Shown here: piece after piece, positions 60,601 to 64,000 of the stretch
How the letters are laid out: every line of letters begins with the position of its first letter
How positions within the stretch are numbered: position 1 is the first letter of the stretch
Source of the DNA: Perognathus longimembris pacificus
Lineage: Eukaryota > Chordata > Mammalia > Rodentia > Heteromyidae
Reading direction: 5' to 3'
Assembly (NCBI RefSeq): GCF_023159225.1
Contig: NC_063180.1
Coordinates: forward strand, 8,615,297 to 8,679,296
DNA: 64,000 nt
Translations under genes and position numbers: made by a program
Notes under the pieces: generated by a model
The model's database searches: none
The model's input: only the letters and a program-made list of their open reading frames with translations
Told to the model about the DNA's origin: nothing

Positions 60601-63274
60601 CTTTGCTGTGGTTCAGGATGCAATATGATTATCTTTGGCTTTCTTTTCCATTGTGACTATTGGTGAACATACTGTTGGATGAGCTTTACTGCTGGAAGGA
60701 CCTACTTCTTTCTTCAGTCTGAGCTCTCTTGGCTTTAAGGAGGATATTTGAAAAAAGATTAGACTACTAAATAAAACATAAGTTTAAATAATAGAATCTT
60801 CAGCTTTCTAATAACTAGATTGAGAACTTTCTTCACTTCAGGTTTGGAATAAATTATTTTATCTGTTTCAAAACTTGTTACACAAATCAGCTTCCTATGG
60901 CACCATGGCTCCACCCAAGGAAAATATAGGAACTTACAAGTTTATATTTATAATTGTCCTATACATGTGCATATTAGTCACTTTAAGATGGAAATGGTAC
61001 TGAGTATTCTGGTCTTAATGTGCATTAATGCTTTGTACTGCAAATTTAAGAGGCTCCACAGTGAATGAATATGTTACTTAGTATTGAAAGTATTTTGAAA
61101 GCCTTTATTTCTTAGAGGGTATCTTATGATACCAACATTTTAGGGATTTAGAAAGGATTTCTTCTGTGTAATGAAAACATTTTCTCTATATTTGGATGGT
61201 CCTCTGAATAAGTGATAGTAGGAGAGTAAGATCAAAGTCTTTCCTCTCTCAGTATTATGAAATGAAACACCACCTCTTAGTGGGCCTGCCCCATTATCTG
61301 TCCCAGACAGTGGGTAGATTATTATATTTCCAGTCAATGAATAAATTCTGCAGTGAGCCAGGCCCCTTAAAGTAGTAGTTCTCAACATTTTTACTTCCTA
61401 AAAAATGCTGAGGAAATCAGTGTCAAGTTGGATATTTAAACCAATCTTATTACTTCCTTACTTTCCCTCAAATGGTGCCCTGTTGCCTGTATGTTATCAA
61501 CATCTCCATAGCCATGTAGCCCTGTGAAATAAGAACAAAGCTATTAAGGATGTAATGTACAAAAGTGGCCAAATTAATGACATAGTTTAGAGTGATTTAG
61601 TCCAGATGGAGAAGATACGGTTAGTTAATTGATACTTGAGCCTGGAAAGTAATGTAGAAGTAGGGAGGATGATATTTCCTCCTCCCACTTTCCTTCTGCT
61701 CCAAAATAATTTTCAAAAACAACTTCTTTCCTAGACATAAGGGTATTAGTGTCTGATGTATCAAAAAGTAATTTAAAAAATTAATTCCATTTTCTAGAAA
61801 TCTGACTGGCTAAAATACATTAGTTGGGAGTTTTTTCAAAGTTTCAGGTTTCAAGGCTAGCTATGTCGTGATACCAAATGTGTATGTTTTCTATTTCCAT
61901 TGTAACCAATATGCCCACAGGATAGAAAATGAGGTTTCTTACTGCTTAATGCAACATGTTCAGCTGGTTGTTTCCCACTTCCAGACTTACTAAGCAGGCA
62001 AACTCATCATCCGTTAATAATGCTATTGAATTATTCATAGAAATCCTTAACTAAAATAAATGATGGTTATGACCATGCAGTTTCTCCTCCTTCTCACTTC
62101 CCATCTCTTTTCCCCAGGGATATATCTTCCAGATTTGCAAGCCTATAATCACTAGGAAAACATGCAGGAAAATTCAAGTCAGCCATACAGTTGGTTGCAT
62201 TTGGGCTTAAACTCAAAATCAGGTTGGAATTGGGGCTTCTTTTAGTAGAAAAGGAAATTTTGTGAGAGATAGTTGGCAGTTTAACAAAGCCATTTCTAAT
62301 AACCCTTTATATAAGGTAGACTTTTTTTTTTTCAGGGTTTCTCAAAGCAAATGTTTGTTTTCATACCAGGCCGGCTATTACTTAGCAATGGCCATTTTCT
62401 CTCCAAATGTTGCCTCATTTCTTCTTCTCCTCACCCAGTCCTGGAAGTCTTTATAGATGTCCTATTCAGCCCTGCTTCATCTCCTCTTCACTTAAATACT
62501 GTTTCAAAAGTCTTCTACCTGGCCTCTCAGCAACTTTAATTCCTTTCAGATTGATCCTCTTTTAACACTAGAGAAACAGAAATAAGGAATTATAGGAGAA
62601 AATAAGTTAGGGGACTTGGTTTCATTGTAAGTGCTTTGAAGTGCTTATACATTGTAGTGGTTACTTATAATACTTGATAAAAAGTGAATCAGTTCATCTT
62701 TGTCTCAATGACTCCAGAATGGTCTAATGAGGATAGCACTATGACCTTGTTATTCCCCTACTTAAGACTCTAGAATGATGCCTTTTTACCAGCATAACCA
62801 CAGCCATGTGACCTGGTGGTTTATTACTGTTCTGTTTTTTTTATTTTTTTGTGGTTTTAGGGTCTGAACTCAGAACCTCCAGCTTGGTTTGCTTAGTCAG
62901 CAGCAGGTACACTGTCACTTGAGCTTCATCTTCACCCATGGCCCTATATTTTTACTCTTGTTTTCCATGTCAAAAATTCAGATTTTGTTGACGGGAACTT
63001 TAGTCATTTTGTCAGAATCTCTCTGGACTGTGGTTCTGAAGAAGTACTAGCCCTGGCTTAGTGACTGTCTGCCCGGTAGTGCTTCATCCAGACTGTCTAG
63101 GGATGGATCATGTGACCCGAAGTGAATTAATTAAGTGCTTTGGGCTTTCTCCCACAGCAATCTGAGCTGTCAGCTGAAGAAAGCCCAGAAAAATTAGGAA
63201 GCTCCCAGCTACATCATCGGAAAGTCATTTCCTTGAACAAGCAGATTCTGCAGAAGACCAAACATCTGGAAGAA
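10587..63274 (+). CDS. CCDC93: CCDC93, coding exons 1-12 (5' half of the gene; 3' half outside the window)
   Basis: CCDC93 is a subunit of the CCC complex (COMMD proteins, CCDC22, CCDC93), which joins Retriever and DENND10 to form Commander. On endosomes Commander works with WASH to recycle membrane proteins to the cell surface. I recognised the protein from its conserved text, including [37 protein letters not shown] and [18 protein letters not shown]. Twelve exons with GT-AG borders join in frame without a stop to give residues 1-335. The family is usually about 630 residues, so roughly half is present. Residues about 15-160 form the calponin-homology-like (NN-CH) domain. Residues about 165-260 are a charged linker, and coiled coil begins after about residue 300. 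The start has a strong context (A at -3, G at +4) and gives the expected MGLP N-terminus. No other gene lies within the introns in intact form. The gene identity is secure; the domain limits are approximate. Confidence 0.97.
13783..13993 (+). mobile_element. IDL-Geo-type SINE in intron 1, 16-base duplication
   Basis: Full dimer, same strand as the gene. CAAGAAGCAAGTCATT lies at 13767-13782 and 13994-14009. Confidence 0.95.
14562..14665 (+). mobile_element. B1 monomer, old
   Basis: A B1/7SL-like stretch (CAGGTGTGGTTGCACACACT, then CAGCCTGGGCAACAACATAA) with an A-rich end, without an ID half. Confidence 0.75.
14938..15051 (+). CDS. CCDC93: CCDC93 coding exon 2 (residues 15-52)
   Basis: 114 bases, phase 0 at both ends. 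The acceptor follows a T-rich tract (ttctttttctag) and the donor is AAA|gtaaga. It encodes the first helices of the CH-like domain, with the conserved block [20 protein letters not shown] minus-strand IDL-Geo SINE inserted 70 bases past the donor. Confidence 0.97.
15052..16662 (+). other. CCDC93: CCDC93 intron 2
   Basis: 1.6 kb, with one antisense IDL-Geo SINE near the donor. From 15349 to 16662 I see no repeat I can name with confidence. Confidence 0.9.
15122..15339 (-). mobile_element. IDL-Geo-type SINE in intron 2
   Basis: Full dimer on the minus strand with a T/G tail. GAGATTGTG occurs at 15113-15121 and 15340-15348. Confidence 0.93.
16663..16757 (+). CDS. CCDC93: CCDC93 coding exon 3 (residues 53-84)
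   Basis: 95 bases. Acceptor tgtttcttacag, donor at|gtaagt. It encodes [12 protein letters not shown] and [12 protein letters not shown], a well conserved strand and acidic stretch of the CH-like domain. The last codon is split two bases to one, and exon 4 supplies the A that makes isoleucine 84. Confidence 0.97.
16884..16997 (-). mobile_element. B1 monomer, antisense, diverged
   Basis: The antisense B1 pattern is seen (CCAGACAGGCCTGGAACTTG and CTCCCAAATGCTAGGATTAT). Confidence 0.7.
17935..18078 (+). mobile_element. MIR
   Basis: The MIR core pattern CATCCCTATTTTACAGATGG is followed by the usual AAGGCTGAAAGA region. Old tRNA-derived SINE shared by mammals. Confidence 0.65.
18769..18875. repeat. 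Pyrimidine-rich (CT/CCT)n tract
   Basis: About 100 bases almost entirely C and T with CTCT and CCCT runs. Low-complexity; the open frames across it on both strands are artefacts. Confidence 0.85.
20050..20762 (-). mobile_element. 5'-truncated L1 (ORF2 C-terminus and 3' UTR), with 18-base target-site duplication
   Basis: The minus strand carries the last part of ORF2 (20502-20705: [30 protein letters not shown]), then the 3' UTR with its purine-rich G tract and an A-rich end at 20050. The 18-base duplication GTTCCTCCTTCAGTTTCT occurs at 20032-20049 and 20763-20780. The insertion is in CCDC93 intron 3, opposite to the gene. Confidence 0.95.
21300..23410 (-). pseudogene. Broken protein-like stretch, candidate processed pseudogene of an unrecognised gene
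   Basis: On the minus strand several open segments lie in series but in different frames: 23130-23333, 22599-22859, 22366-22602, about 21900-22350 and 21325-21573. Their translations look like real, hydrophilic, S/T/K-rich protein (for example [19 protein letters not shown] and [19 protein letters not shown]) rather than translated repeat. They are broken by stops and frameshifts and carry no splice-site pattern. This suggests a decayed intronless mRNA copy. I do not recognise the parent. Similar hydrophilic text may continue at 19800-20030, beyond an L1 insertion. It could instead be an unknown old repeat. Confidence 0.4.
24356..24400. repeat. (CA)n microsatellite abutting a SINE
   Basis: About 22 CA units ending at the T-rich tail of the antisense SINE that begins at 24402. 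Confidence 0.95.
24402..24599 (-). mobile_element. IDL-Geo-type SINE, older copy
   Basis: Dimer on the minus strand with many differences from the young copies (for example CATGCATGCTAAGTAAACAC in the ID part). Confidence 0.88.
24611..24820 (-). mobile_element. IDL-Geo-type SINE, young copy next to an older one
   Basis: Full dimer, minus strand, T run at 24611. Near-identical CCACCAAATTTTT / CCACCAAAATTTTT flank it at about 24598-24610 and 24821-24834. Confidence 0.92.
24960..25115 (+). mobile_element. MIR
   Basis: The pattern follows MIR: CACTATGCCATATATTGTAC, TTAACCTTCACAACA, TTATCTTATGAAATGAG and a final GAATCAGATCCAGG. Confidence 0.6.
25904..26015 (+). mobile_element. B1 monomer, first of a four-SINE cluster
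   Basis: B1-like GCTGGGCATAGTGACACACC and a GAGATTCTATCTCAAAAAAC end. The G-rich tract and three ID-type SINEs follow directly. Confidence 0.78.
26016..26040 (+). repeat. G-quadruplex-type G tract
   Basis: The tract is G5, T, G6, T, G7, CT, G3. Four G runs have loops of one or two bases, at the join between the B1 and the next SINE. Confidence 0.85.
26034..26253 (+). mobile_element. IDL-Geo-type SINE, second in the cluster
   Basis: Full dimer starting GGCTGGGAATATGGCC, ending in an A and ACA tail. Confidence 0.9.
26254..26475 (+). mobile_element. IDL-Geo-type SINE, third in the cluster, older subtype
   Basis: Starts GGGCTTGGAATTTGGC and carries the TAGCATGCATAAAACCCTGG variant of the left half. 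It begins exactly where the preceding A tail ends. Confidence 0.88.
26477..26576 (+). mobile_element. ID-like monomer, fourth in the cluster
   Basis: A single ID-like unit (GGCTGAGAATATACCC, then CAAGCCCTGGCTTCAGTACC) with an A tail of more than 20 bases. It lacks the right half. It ends about 210 bases before exon 4. Confidence 0.8.
26788..26899 (+). CDS. CCDC93: CCDC93 coding exon 4 (residues 84-121)
   Basis: 112 bases. Acceptor ttccctgcacag, donor CAG|gtgaga. It completes codon 84 and encodes [19 protein letters not shown], then the [16 protein letters not shown] block. Reading through upstream of the acceptor also stays open in this frame for about 130 bases, but that part is intron: it has no conserved residues and would break the junction with exon 3. 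Confidence 0.97.
27062..27658 (-). mobile_element. B1-ID dimer SINE split by an L1
   Basis: The ID half lies at 27062-27219 and the antisense B1 half at 27520-27658 (AGATCTCACCTTCCTGAGTA, CATGAACCACCAGCACCTGG). The L1 3' end and its duplication lie between them. Confidence 0.88.
27220..27505 (-). mobile_element. 5'-truncated L1 3' end inserted into an older SINE, 14-base target-site duplication
   Basis: Only the L1 3' UTR is present, in reverse orientation (T-rich at 27220, G/A tract read as C/T near 27320-27365). ACCACTTCTGTTTT occurs at 27206-27219 and 27506-27519. The two flanks join to form one B1-ID SINE, so the L1 is the younger insertion. Confidence 0.93.
27788..27831. repeat. (CA)n microsatellite
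   Basis: About 22 uninterrupted CA units in intron 4. Confidence 0.95.
28180..28310 (+). mobile_element. MIR
   Basis: The pattern TTGTGGGCCTTGGGAAATGA then ACTTAACTTCTCATTTGTTA matches the MIR core. Diverged. Confidence 0.6.
29165..30685 (+). mobile_element. 5'-truncated L1 (ORF2 C-terminus and 3' UTR) carrying a nested SINE
   Basis: The plus strand encodes the end of L1 ORF2: [14 protein letters not shown], then [34 protein letters not shown] and [14 protein letters not shown] frameshift lies near 29560. The 3' UTR has a G-rich purine tract around 30304-30355. GAAAGTTAGCTGA flanks the element at 29152-29164 and 30686-30698. An IDL-Geo SINE inserted later at 30381-30600. The L1 is in intron 4, same strand as CCDC93. 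Confidence 0.95.
30381..30600 (+). mobile_element. IDL-Geo-type SINE nested in L1 3' UTR, 14-base duplication
   Basis: Full dimer with a long A tail. AAGAAATGTATCCA lies at 30367-30380 and 30601-30614, both within the L1. The copy is close to the consensus of the window's other copies, so it is young. Confidence 0.95.
32504..32602 (+). CDS. CCDC93: CCDC93 coding exon 5 (residues 122-154)
   Basis: 99 bases, phase 0 at both ends. The acceptor has a strong pyrimidine tract (cctcactttctctcccag). The donor is GAG|gtcagt, with C rather than a purine at +3. It encodes [20 protein letters not shown] and continues to SLPE, the end of the helical N-terminal domain. Confidence 0.97.
33195..33315 (+). 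mobile_element. MIR, diverged
   Basis: MIR-like order of ATGGCAGTCCTTCTATT, AGGAACTGAAGCTTCAAA and TAGGATTTGAATGAGAAT. Confidence 0.5.
33374..33597 (-). mobile_element. IDL-Geo-type SINE in intron 5, 14-base duplication
   Basis: Full young dimer, minus strand, with a (GTTTTT)n-type tail. TTACTGGATCTTTT lies at 33360-33373 and 33598-33611. Confidence 0.95.
33734..33985 (-). mobile_element. B1-ID dimer SINE close to exon 6
   Basis: T-rich start, ID half (GGGGCCTGGGCACTGTTTCT) then antisense B1 (ATGTCAGCCTCCTGAGATTA). Its end is about 50 bases before the exon 6 acceptor. Confidence 0.85.
34037..34093 (+). CDS. CCDC93: CCDC93 coding exon 6 (residues 155-173)
   Basis: 57 bases, phase 0 at both ends, so it could be skipped without a frameshift. 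Acceptor gattttgtcttccag, donor TCC|gtaagt. It encodes an acidic start DDDF, then a lysine-rich helix ending TVVDLS. A minus-strand B1-ID SINE ends about 50 bases upstream, so the branch-point region sits at the edge of that repeat. Confidence 0.96.
34575..34812 (+). mobile_element. IDL-Geo-type SINE with about 30 extra bases before the 3' duplication
   Basis: Full dimer with an ACAACAACA tail ending near 34782. CTCAAGGAATGA lies at 34563-34574 and 34813-34824. Bases 34783-34812 are neither SINE nor tail. Confidence 0.88.
35429..35610 (-). mobile_element. B1-ID dimer SINE, shortened
   Basis: ID half (GAACCCAGGGCCTGGGTGCT), then an antisense B1 half with a deletion in the middle, ending GTGAGCCACCAGCACCTGG. 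A short TG-rich stretch lies at its tail. Confidence 0.82.
35688..35905 (-). mobile_element. B1-ID dimer SINE, diverged
   Basis: ID half (TGCTTGAACTCAGAACCTTG) and antisense B1 half (CCCAGGCTAGCTTTGAACTT, TTTCTGAGTAGCTAGGATTT). Confidence 0.8.
36001..36432 (-). mobile_element. Solitary LTR of ERVL-MaLR type (MST/MLT-like)
   Basis: Read on the minus strand it begins TGTTATC and ends CTAACACA, the TG...CA ends of an LTR. It carries an AATAAATCTTTGCTCCTTAT stretch with an AATAAA signal close to the 3' end, as in MaLR LTRs. No internal region is present on either side, so it is a solo LTR. The family call rests on remembered consensus features. Confidence 0.7.
36536..36729 (+). mobile_element. 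IDL-Geo-type SINE with internal deletion, 15-base duplication
   Basis: The right half jumps from GCGCTGTGG to CCTTGAGC and has lost about 20 bases that include the conserved GCTCAAGTGGCAGAGTG part. AAATAGAATCTTTTG lies at 36521-36535 and 36730-36744. Confidence 0.93.
37290..37470 (+). mobile_element. MIR
   Basis: Includes CTTACAAATGAGGAAACTAA and TGTGCAAGGTCACAGTG, both typical of the MIR core and 3' end. It ends before the SINE-L1 chimera. Confidence 0.65.
37535..37806 (+). mobile_element. SINE-L1 chimera: IDL-Geo SINE joined to an L1 3' end, 17-base target-site duplication
   Basis: A complete IDL-Geo-type SINE (37535-37740) with its A tail is followed directly by about 65 bases that match the L1 3' end seen at 4413-4480 (TACTCATTACCTGAC, then AACTCCTCTATAC) and a second A-rich tail. 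The duplication AAGAAAATAACAGCAGA lies outside both parts, at 37518-37534 and 37807-37823. One insertion event thus carried both. The order (SINE, A tail, L1 end) is what a template switch from L1 RNA to SINE RNA during target-primed reverse transcription would give. Confidence 0.85.
38404..38617 (-). mobile_element. IDL-Geo-type SINE, older copy with (TTTA)n tail
   Basis: Dimer on the minus strand; tail reads as a TTTA repeat at 38404-38426. The left half has the older GTGCATGCTAGGCAAGCACT variant. Confidence 0.87.
38655..38780 (+). mobile_element. MIR
   Basis: Includes TATATGCCTGGCACCCAG and TTTTATAAATCAGGAAATTG, then AAGCTCAGAAAGGTTAATAA. Confidence 0.65.
38898..39113 (+). mobile_element. 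B1-ID dimer SINE, diverged
   Basis: B1 half (TGGACATGATGGAGCATACC, ATAAAGCAAGACCCTACCTC) and ID half (GAGCAATATGGCTCAAGTGG, AATTCCCAGTACTGGGG). Confidence 0.78.
40690..40805 (+). mobile_element. MIR, diverged
   Basis: MIR-like AACTGTGGGCAGGTTATTTG followed by a stretch near AGGTGTGAGGAGTAATGGTC. Weak. Confidence 0.45.
41388..41686 (-). mobile_element. B1/ID-derived fragments in series, antisense, old
   Basis: An ID-like fragment is followed by two antisense B1-like stretches, one around 41485-41592 and one around 41594-41683 (GGGATGGCCTTGAACTATAA, GTATTAGCCACTGCACCC). Confidence 0.55.
41856..42056 (+). mobile_element. IDL-Geo-type SINE, older subtype
   Basis: Dimer starting GGCTTGGGAATGTGGC with an A tail. 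Flanks AAAAGCCAGTAATG (41842-41855) and AAAAGCCAATATTG (42057-42070) are an imperfect 14-base duplication with two mismatches. Confidence 0.88.
43113..43213 (+). CDS. CCDC93: CCDC93 coding exon 7 (residues 174-207)
   Basis: 101 bases. Acceptor tttttttatccacttag, donor CAG|gtaatg. It encodes a basic stretch ([19 protein letters not shown]) followed by [12 protein letters not shown]. The arginine codon 207 is split AG|G with exon 8. In known Commander structures this part of CCDC93 lies in the linker that contacts the COMMD ring; that placement is from family knowledge. Confidence 0.97.
45180..45640 (+). mobile_element. Ancient L1M 3' end
   Basis: The stretch follows the old mammalian L1 3' end: a block near AATGGTTAAACAAAATAT, then CAGTGGTAAATTATTTA, GAAAGAAGCCAGATGTAAAA, GGTTGCACACTTCACT and a final CATCTCACTAAGAATAAA. 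It has many differences from consensus, as expected of an insertion older than rodents. Confidence 0.75.
46377..46441. repeat. 26-base tandem repeat, about 2.5 copies
   Basis: CCTAGATAGTACTCAGAATC and its next six bases recur at 46403 with two differences; a partial third copy starts at 46429. Confidence 0.9.
47876..47912 (+). CDS. CCDC93: CCDC93 coding exon 8 (residues 207-219), 37-base small exon
   Basis: Only 37 bases, finishing codon 207 and adding [12 protein letters not shown]. Acceptor tcatggctggcag has a poor pyrimidine tract; donor AAG|gtaaga is strong. The match to conserved RRYGFSRQS makes the exon certain despite its size. Confidence 0.95.
48500..48690 (+). mobile_element. MIR
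   Basis: MIR-like TTGCTGTGTGCTAGGATGTT, CCCTGAAACTACTCAATAAG and a downstream stretch with CACATAGGCTACATGGCAGA. Confidence 0.55.
49090..49445. other. CpG-rich intronic module with a 23-G run, probably transposon-derived
   Basis: About 350 bases in intron 8 are clearly richer in G+C and CpG than the flanks. There is a run of 23 G at 49139-49161, then a CpG-bearing part, a YY1-type site CGCCATCTT at 49298-49306 and a GGCGGGGCC box near 49339. Read on the minus strand the block starts with TGTCTGGGG at about 49440, so it could be an LTR or a transposon 5' UTR. I could not assign the family. A long minus-strand frame here has no recognisable protein. Confidence 0.5.
49639..49731 (+). CDS. CCDC93: CCDC93 coding exon 9 (residues 220-250)
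   Basis: 93 bases, phase 0 at both ends. Acceptor tctccctttccag, donor GAG|gtatgt. It encodes a hydrophilic, serine- and threonine-rich, probably disordered segment ending in [13 protein letters not shown]. This is the least conserved part of the N-terminal half. Confidence 0.96.
49987..50037 (+). CDS. CCDC93: CCDC93 coding exon 10 (residues 251-267)
   Basis: 51 bases, phase 0, encoding [17 protein letters not shown]. The intron before it is only 255 bases. The acceptor reads ttccagcag, so there are two AG sites three bases apart: the first (used here) keeps glutamine 251 and the second would drop it. Donor GAG|gtaagg. Confidence 0.96.
50038..50835 (+). other. CCDC93: CCDC93 intron 10
   Basis: 0.8 kb with no repeat I recognise. 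Confidence 0.88.
50836..50922 (+). CDS. CCDC93: CCDC93 coding exon 11 (residues 268-296)
   Basis: 87 bases, phase 0. Acceptor cctatgtgattgcag, donor AAG|gtaggt. It encodes [19 protein letters not shown] and continues to [10 protein letters not shown], a highly conserved amphipathic stretch just before the long coiled coil. Confidence 0.97.
52828..52945 (+). mobile_element. MIR
   Basis: MIR-like GTGAGTTTGGCCAGTTGCTT followed by TTAATTTCCTTTGCCCCAGT and AAATGACTTAAACGCTGCCT. Confidence 0.65.
53745..54285. mobile_element. Ancient eutherian interspersed repeat, family not assigned
   Basis: The text has the pattern of a widespread old repeat: TTATTATCTTAGGTTCTACA, GGGAAGGGTCTGCTCCCAAG, TCAGTTCCTTGCCTTATTTG, GTAAACAAGTCACAGCTGTT and GGAGGTGGGATCAGC. 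The likely class is an LTR (MaLR/ERVL age), but I cannot name the family. A short 15-base repeat (TAGCAGATTCCTTTG) occurs twice near 53844-53882. Confidence 0.55.
55150..55371 (-). mobile_element. B1-ID dimer SINE
   Basis: ID half (CTTGAACTCAAAACCTGGGT) then antisense B1 half (CTCAGATCTCAGCCTCTTCA). Preceded by a short GTAT repeat. Confidence 0.83.
57482..57599 (+). mobile_element. ID-type half-SINE with A-rich tail
   Basis: Carries CCAGAACTGTGGCTCAAAGT and CTGAGTTCAAGCCCCAATGA, the 3' half of a B1-ID dimer, with an AAAAAAAACAACAA tail. Confidence 0.8.
57741..57895 (-). mobile_element. B1-ID dimer SINE, partial
   Basis: Antisense order ID then B1 (TTTGAGCCACAGTTCTGG, TCACAGACTTTCTTGACCAG, GATATGAGCCACTAGCACCC). 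Opposite strand to the half-SINE 140 bases upstream. Confidence 0.8.
59511..59744 (-). mobile_element. B1-ID dimer SINE
   Basis: ID half (GAACTCAGGGCCTGGGCACT) and antisense B1 half (TCCTGCCCAGGCTGGCTTCA, GTGAGCTACCAGCACCCAG). Confidence 0.85.
62833..62942 (-). mobile_element. ID-like SINE fragment, old
   Basis: T-rich start, GTCTGAACTCAGAACCTCCA and CACTGTCACTTGAGCTTCAT on the minus strand. Diverged. Confidence 0.55.
63158..63274 (+). CDS. CCDC93: CCDC93 coding exon 12 (residues 297-335), last in window
   Basis: 117 bases, phase 0. Acceptor gggctttctcccacag, donor GAA|gttagt, with T at +3 (weaker than consensus). It encodes [14 protein letters not shown] and ends [13 protein letters not shown], the start of the coiled coil. 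The following exon should begin with the equivalent of LRASH and lies beyond 64000. Confidence 0.96.
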
Positions 63275-63284
63275 GTTAGTGTTC

Positions 63285-63644
63285 TTACGTTAATCATTTT
63301 TTGGCTTGCTTTGGTTTTGGTTGGGTTTGACCTTGTGGTCTTATATGTTCTAGGCAGGTACTCTGCCACTTCAGCCATATTCCTAAGCCCTGTCTTGCTT
63401 TAATTATTTTAAGGGTAGGATCTTACATTTTTGCTGAGAGCCAACTTTATTGCTGCCTAAGATTTTCCTACCTATGACTGCTTTCATAACTGGGATCATG
63501 AGCATGAACTACCACTCCTGGTTTATTTGTCCAGATGAGGTTTTCTTAACTTTTTGCCCAGACTGGCCTGAAACTGCTATTCTTGAGGTTAATCTTTACC
63601 TCTGAATAGCTGGAATTATAGATGTAAACCATCCCACTCAGCCC
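63285..63644 (-). mobile_element. ID- and B1-derived fragments in series just after exon 12
   Basis: An antisense ID-like unit at 63285-63400 (TTCTAGGCAGGTACTCTGCC) is followed by two antisense B1-like stretches to 63644 (CATGAGCATGAACTACCACT and CCCAGACTGGCCTGAAACTG). Confidence 0.65.
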
Positions 63645-63803
63645 CTATTAATGTTCCTAAAGATGGCCAACCCAACAGTTTGTAATCATTCCTGGCTATG
63701 TAGTTGGGCCAGTTGGAAACAACAGAAAGAATAAGATGTAAGTTTCTGATTAAGTAACTGAGCAGTAAAGATAATTTATTTTATTTGTCTGAGAGTTGAA
63801 GTC

Positions 63804-64000
63804 TTTTTTTTTTTTTTTTTTGGCCAGTCCTGGGCCTTGGACTCAGGGCCTGAGCACTGTCCCTGGCTTCTTCCCGCTCAAGGCTAGTGCTCTGCCACTT
63901 GAGCCACAGCGCCACTTCTGGCCGTTTTCTGTATATGTGGTGCTGGGGAATCGAACCCAGGGCCTCATGTATACAAGGCAAGCACTCTTGCCACTAGGCC
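63804..64000 (-). mobile_element. IDL-Geo-type SINE, cut by the window end
   Basis: Young dimer on the minus strand with a run of more than 15 T at its start. It is complete except for the last bases of the 5' end of the element (ATATCCCCAGCC is expected next). Confidence 0.93.

Larger units (their letters stand above)
50923..63157 (+). other. CCDC93: CCDC93 intron 11
   Basis: 12.2 kb, the longest intron seen here. It has a MIR, the unassigned ancient repeat (53.7-54.3 kb) and several old B1-ID pieces, but no young IDL-Geo SINE and no L1 I can recognise. The stretches 51000-52800, 55400-57450, 57900-59500 and 59750-62830 hold nothing I can name apart from an ID-like trace near 60100. Confidence 0.88.

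Overview
The window is vertebrate nuclear DNA from a rodent. It shows GT-AG introns, a CpG-island promoter, L1 elements with rodent-type ORFs, B1 (7SL-derived) and ID (tRNA-derived) SINEs, and older eutherian repeats (MIR, L1M, a MaLR-type LTR). More than a dozen copies are a dimeric SINE with an ID-like left half and a distinct right half. This agrees with what I recall of the published IDL-Geo family of Geomyoidea, so a kangaroo rat, pocket mouse or pocket gopher is my best guess. The species is inferred, not proven.

The only functional gene I can support is CCDC93, on the + strand. Its CpG-island promoter lies around 10.27-11.3 kb and the start codon is at 10587. Twelve coding exons lie in the window (10587 to 63274). 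They encode residues 1-335 of a protein that is usually about 630 residues, with an open frame and consistent splice phases throughout. The remaining exons lie beyond 64000. CCDC93 pairs with CCDC22 and the COMMD proteins in the CCC part of the Commander complex, which recycles membrane proteins from endosomes.

Region by region: 1-10.2 kb is upstream sequence with SINEs, an antisense L1 fragment truncated at both ends (ORF1 end plus ORF2 start), a (GAA)n array growing from a SINE tail, and a 5'-truncated processed pseudogene of PLPP1. From 10.3 to 11.3 kb is the promoter, exon 1 and the island. From 11 to 64 kb are the introns. They hold about 14 IDL-Geo-type SINEs, about 11 B1-ID dimers and related fragments, three 5'-truncated L1 insertions with clear target-site duplications, and one insertion joining a SINE to an L1 3' end inside a single pair of target-site duplications. 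They also hold a MaLR-type LTR, an L1M 3' end, several MIRs, and a broken protein-like stretch at 21.3-23.4 kb that I could not name.

I found no CRISPR array, operon, tRNA or rRNA gene, and no new multi-gene system. The observations most worth following are the SINE-L1 chimera at 37.5-37.8 kb, the unnamed broken reading frames at 21.3-23.4 kb, the GAA array, and the CpG-rich module with a 23-G run just upstream of exon 9.
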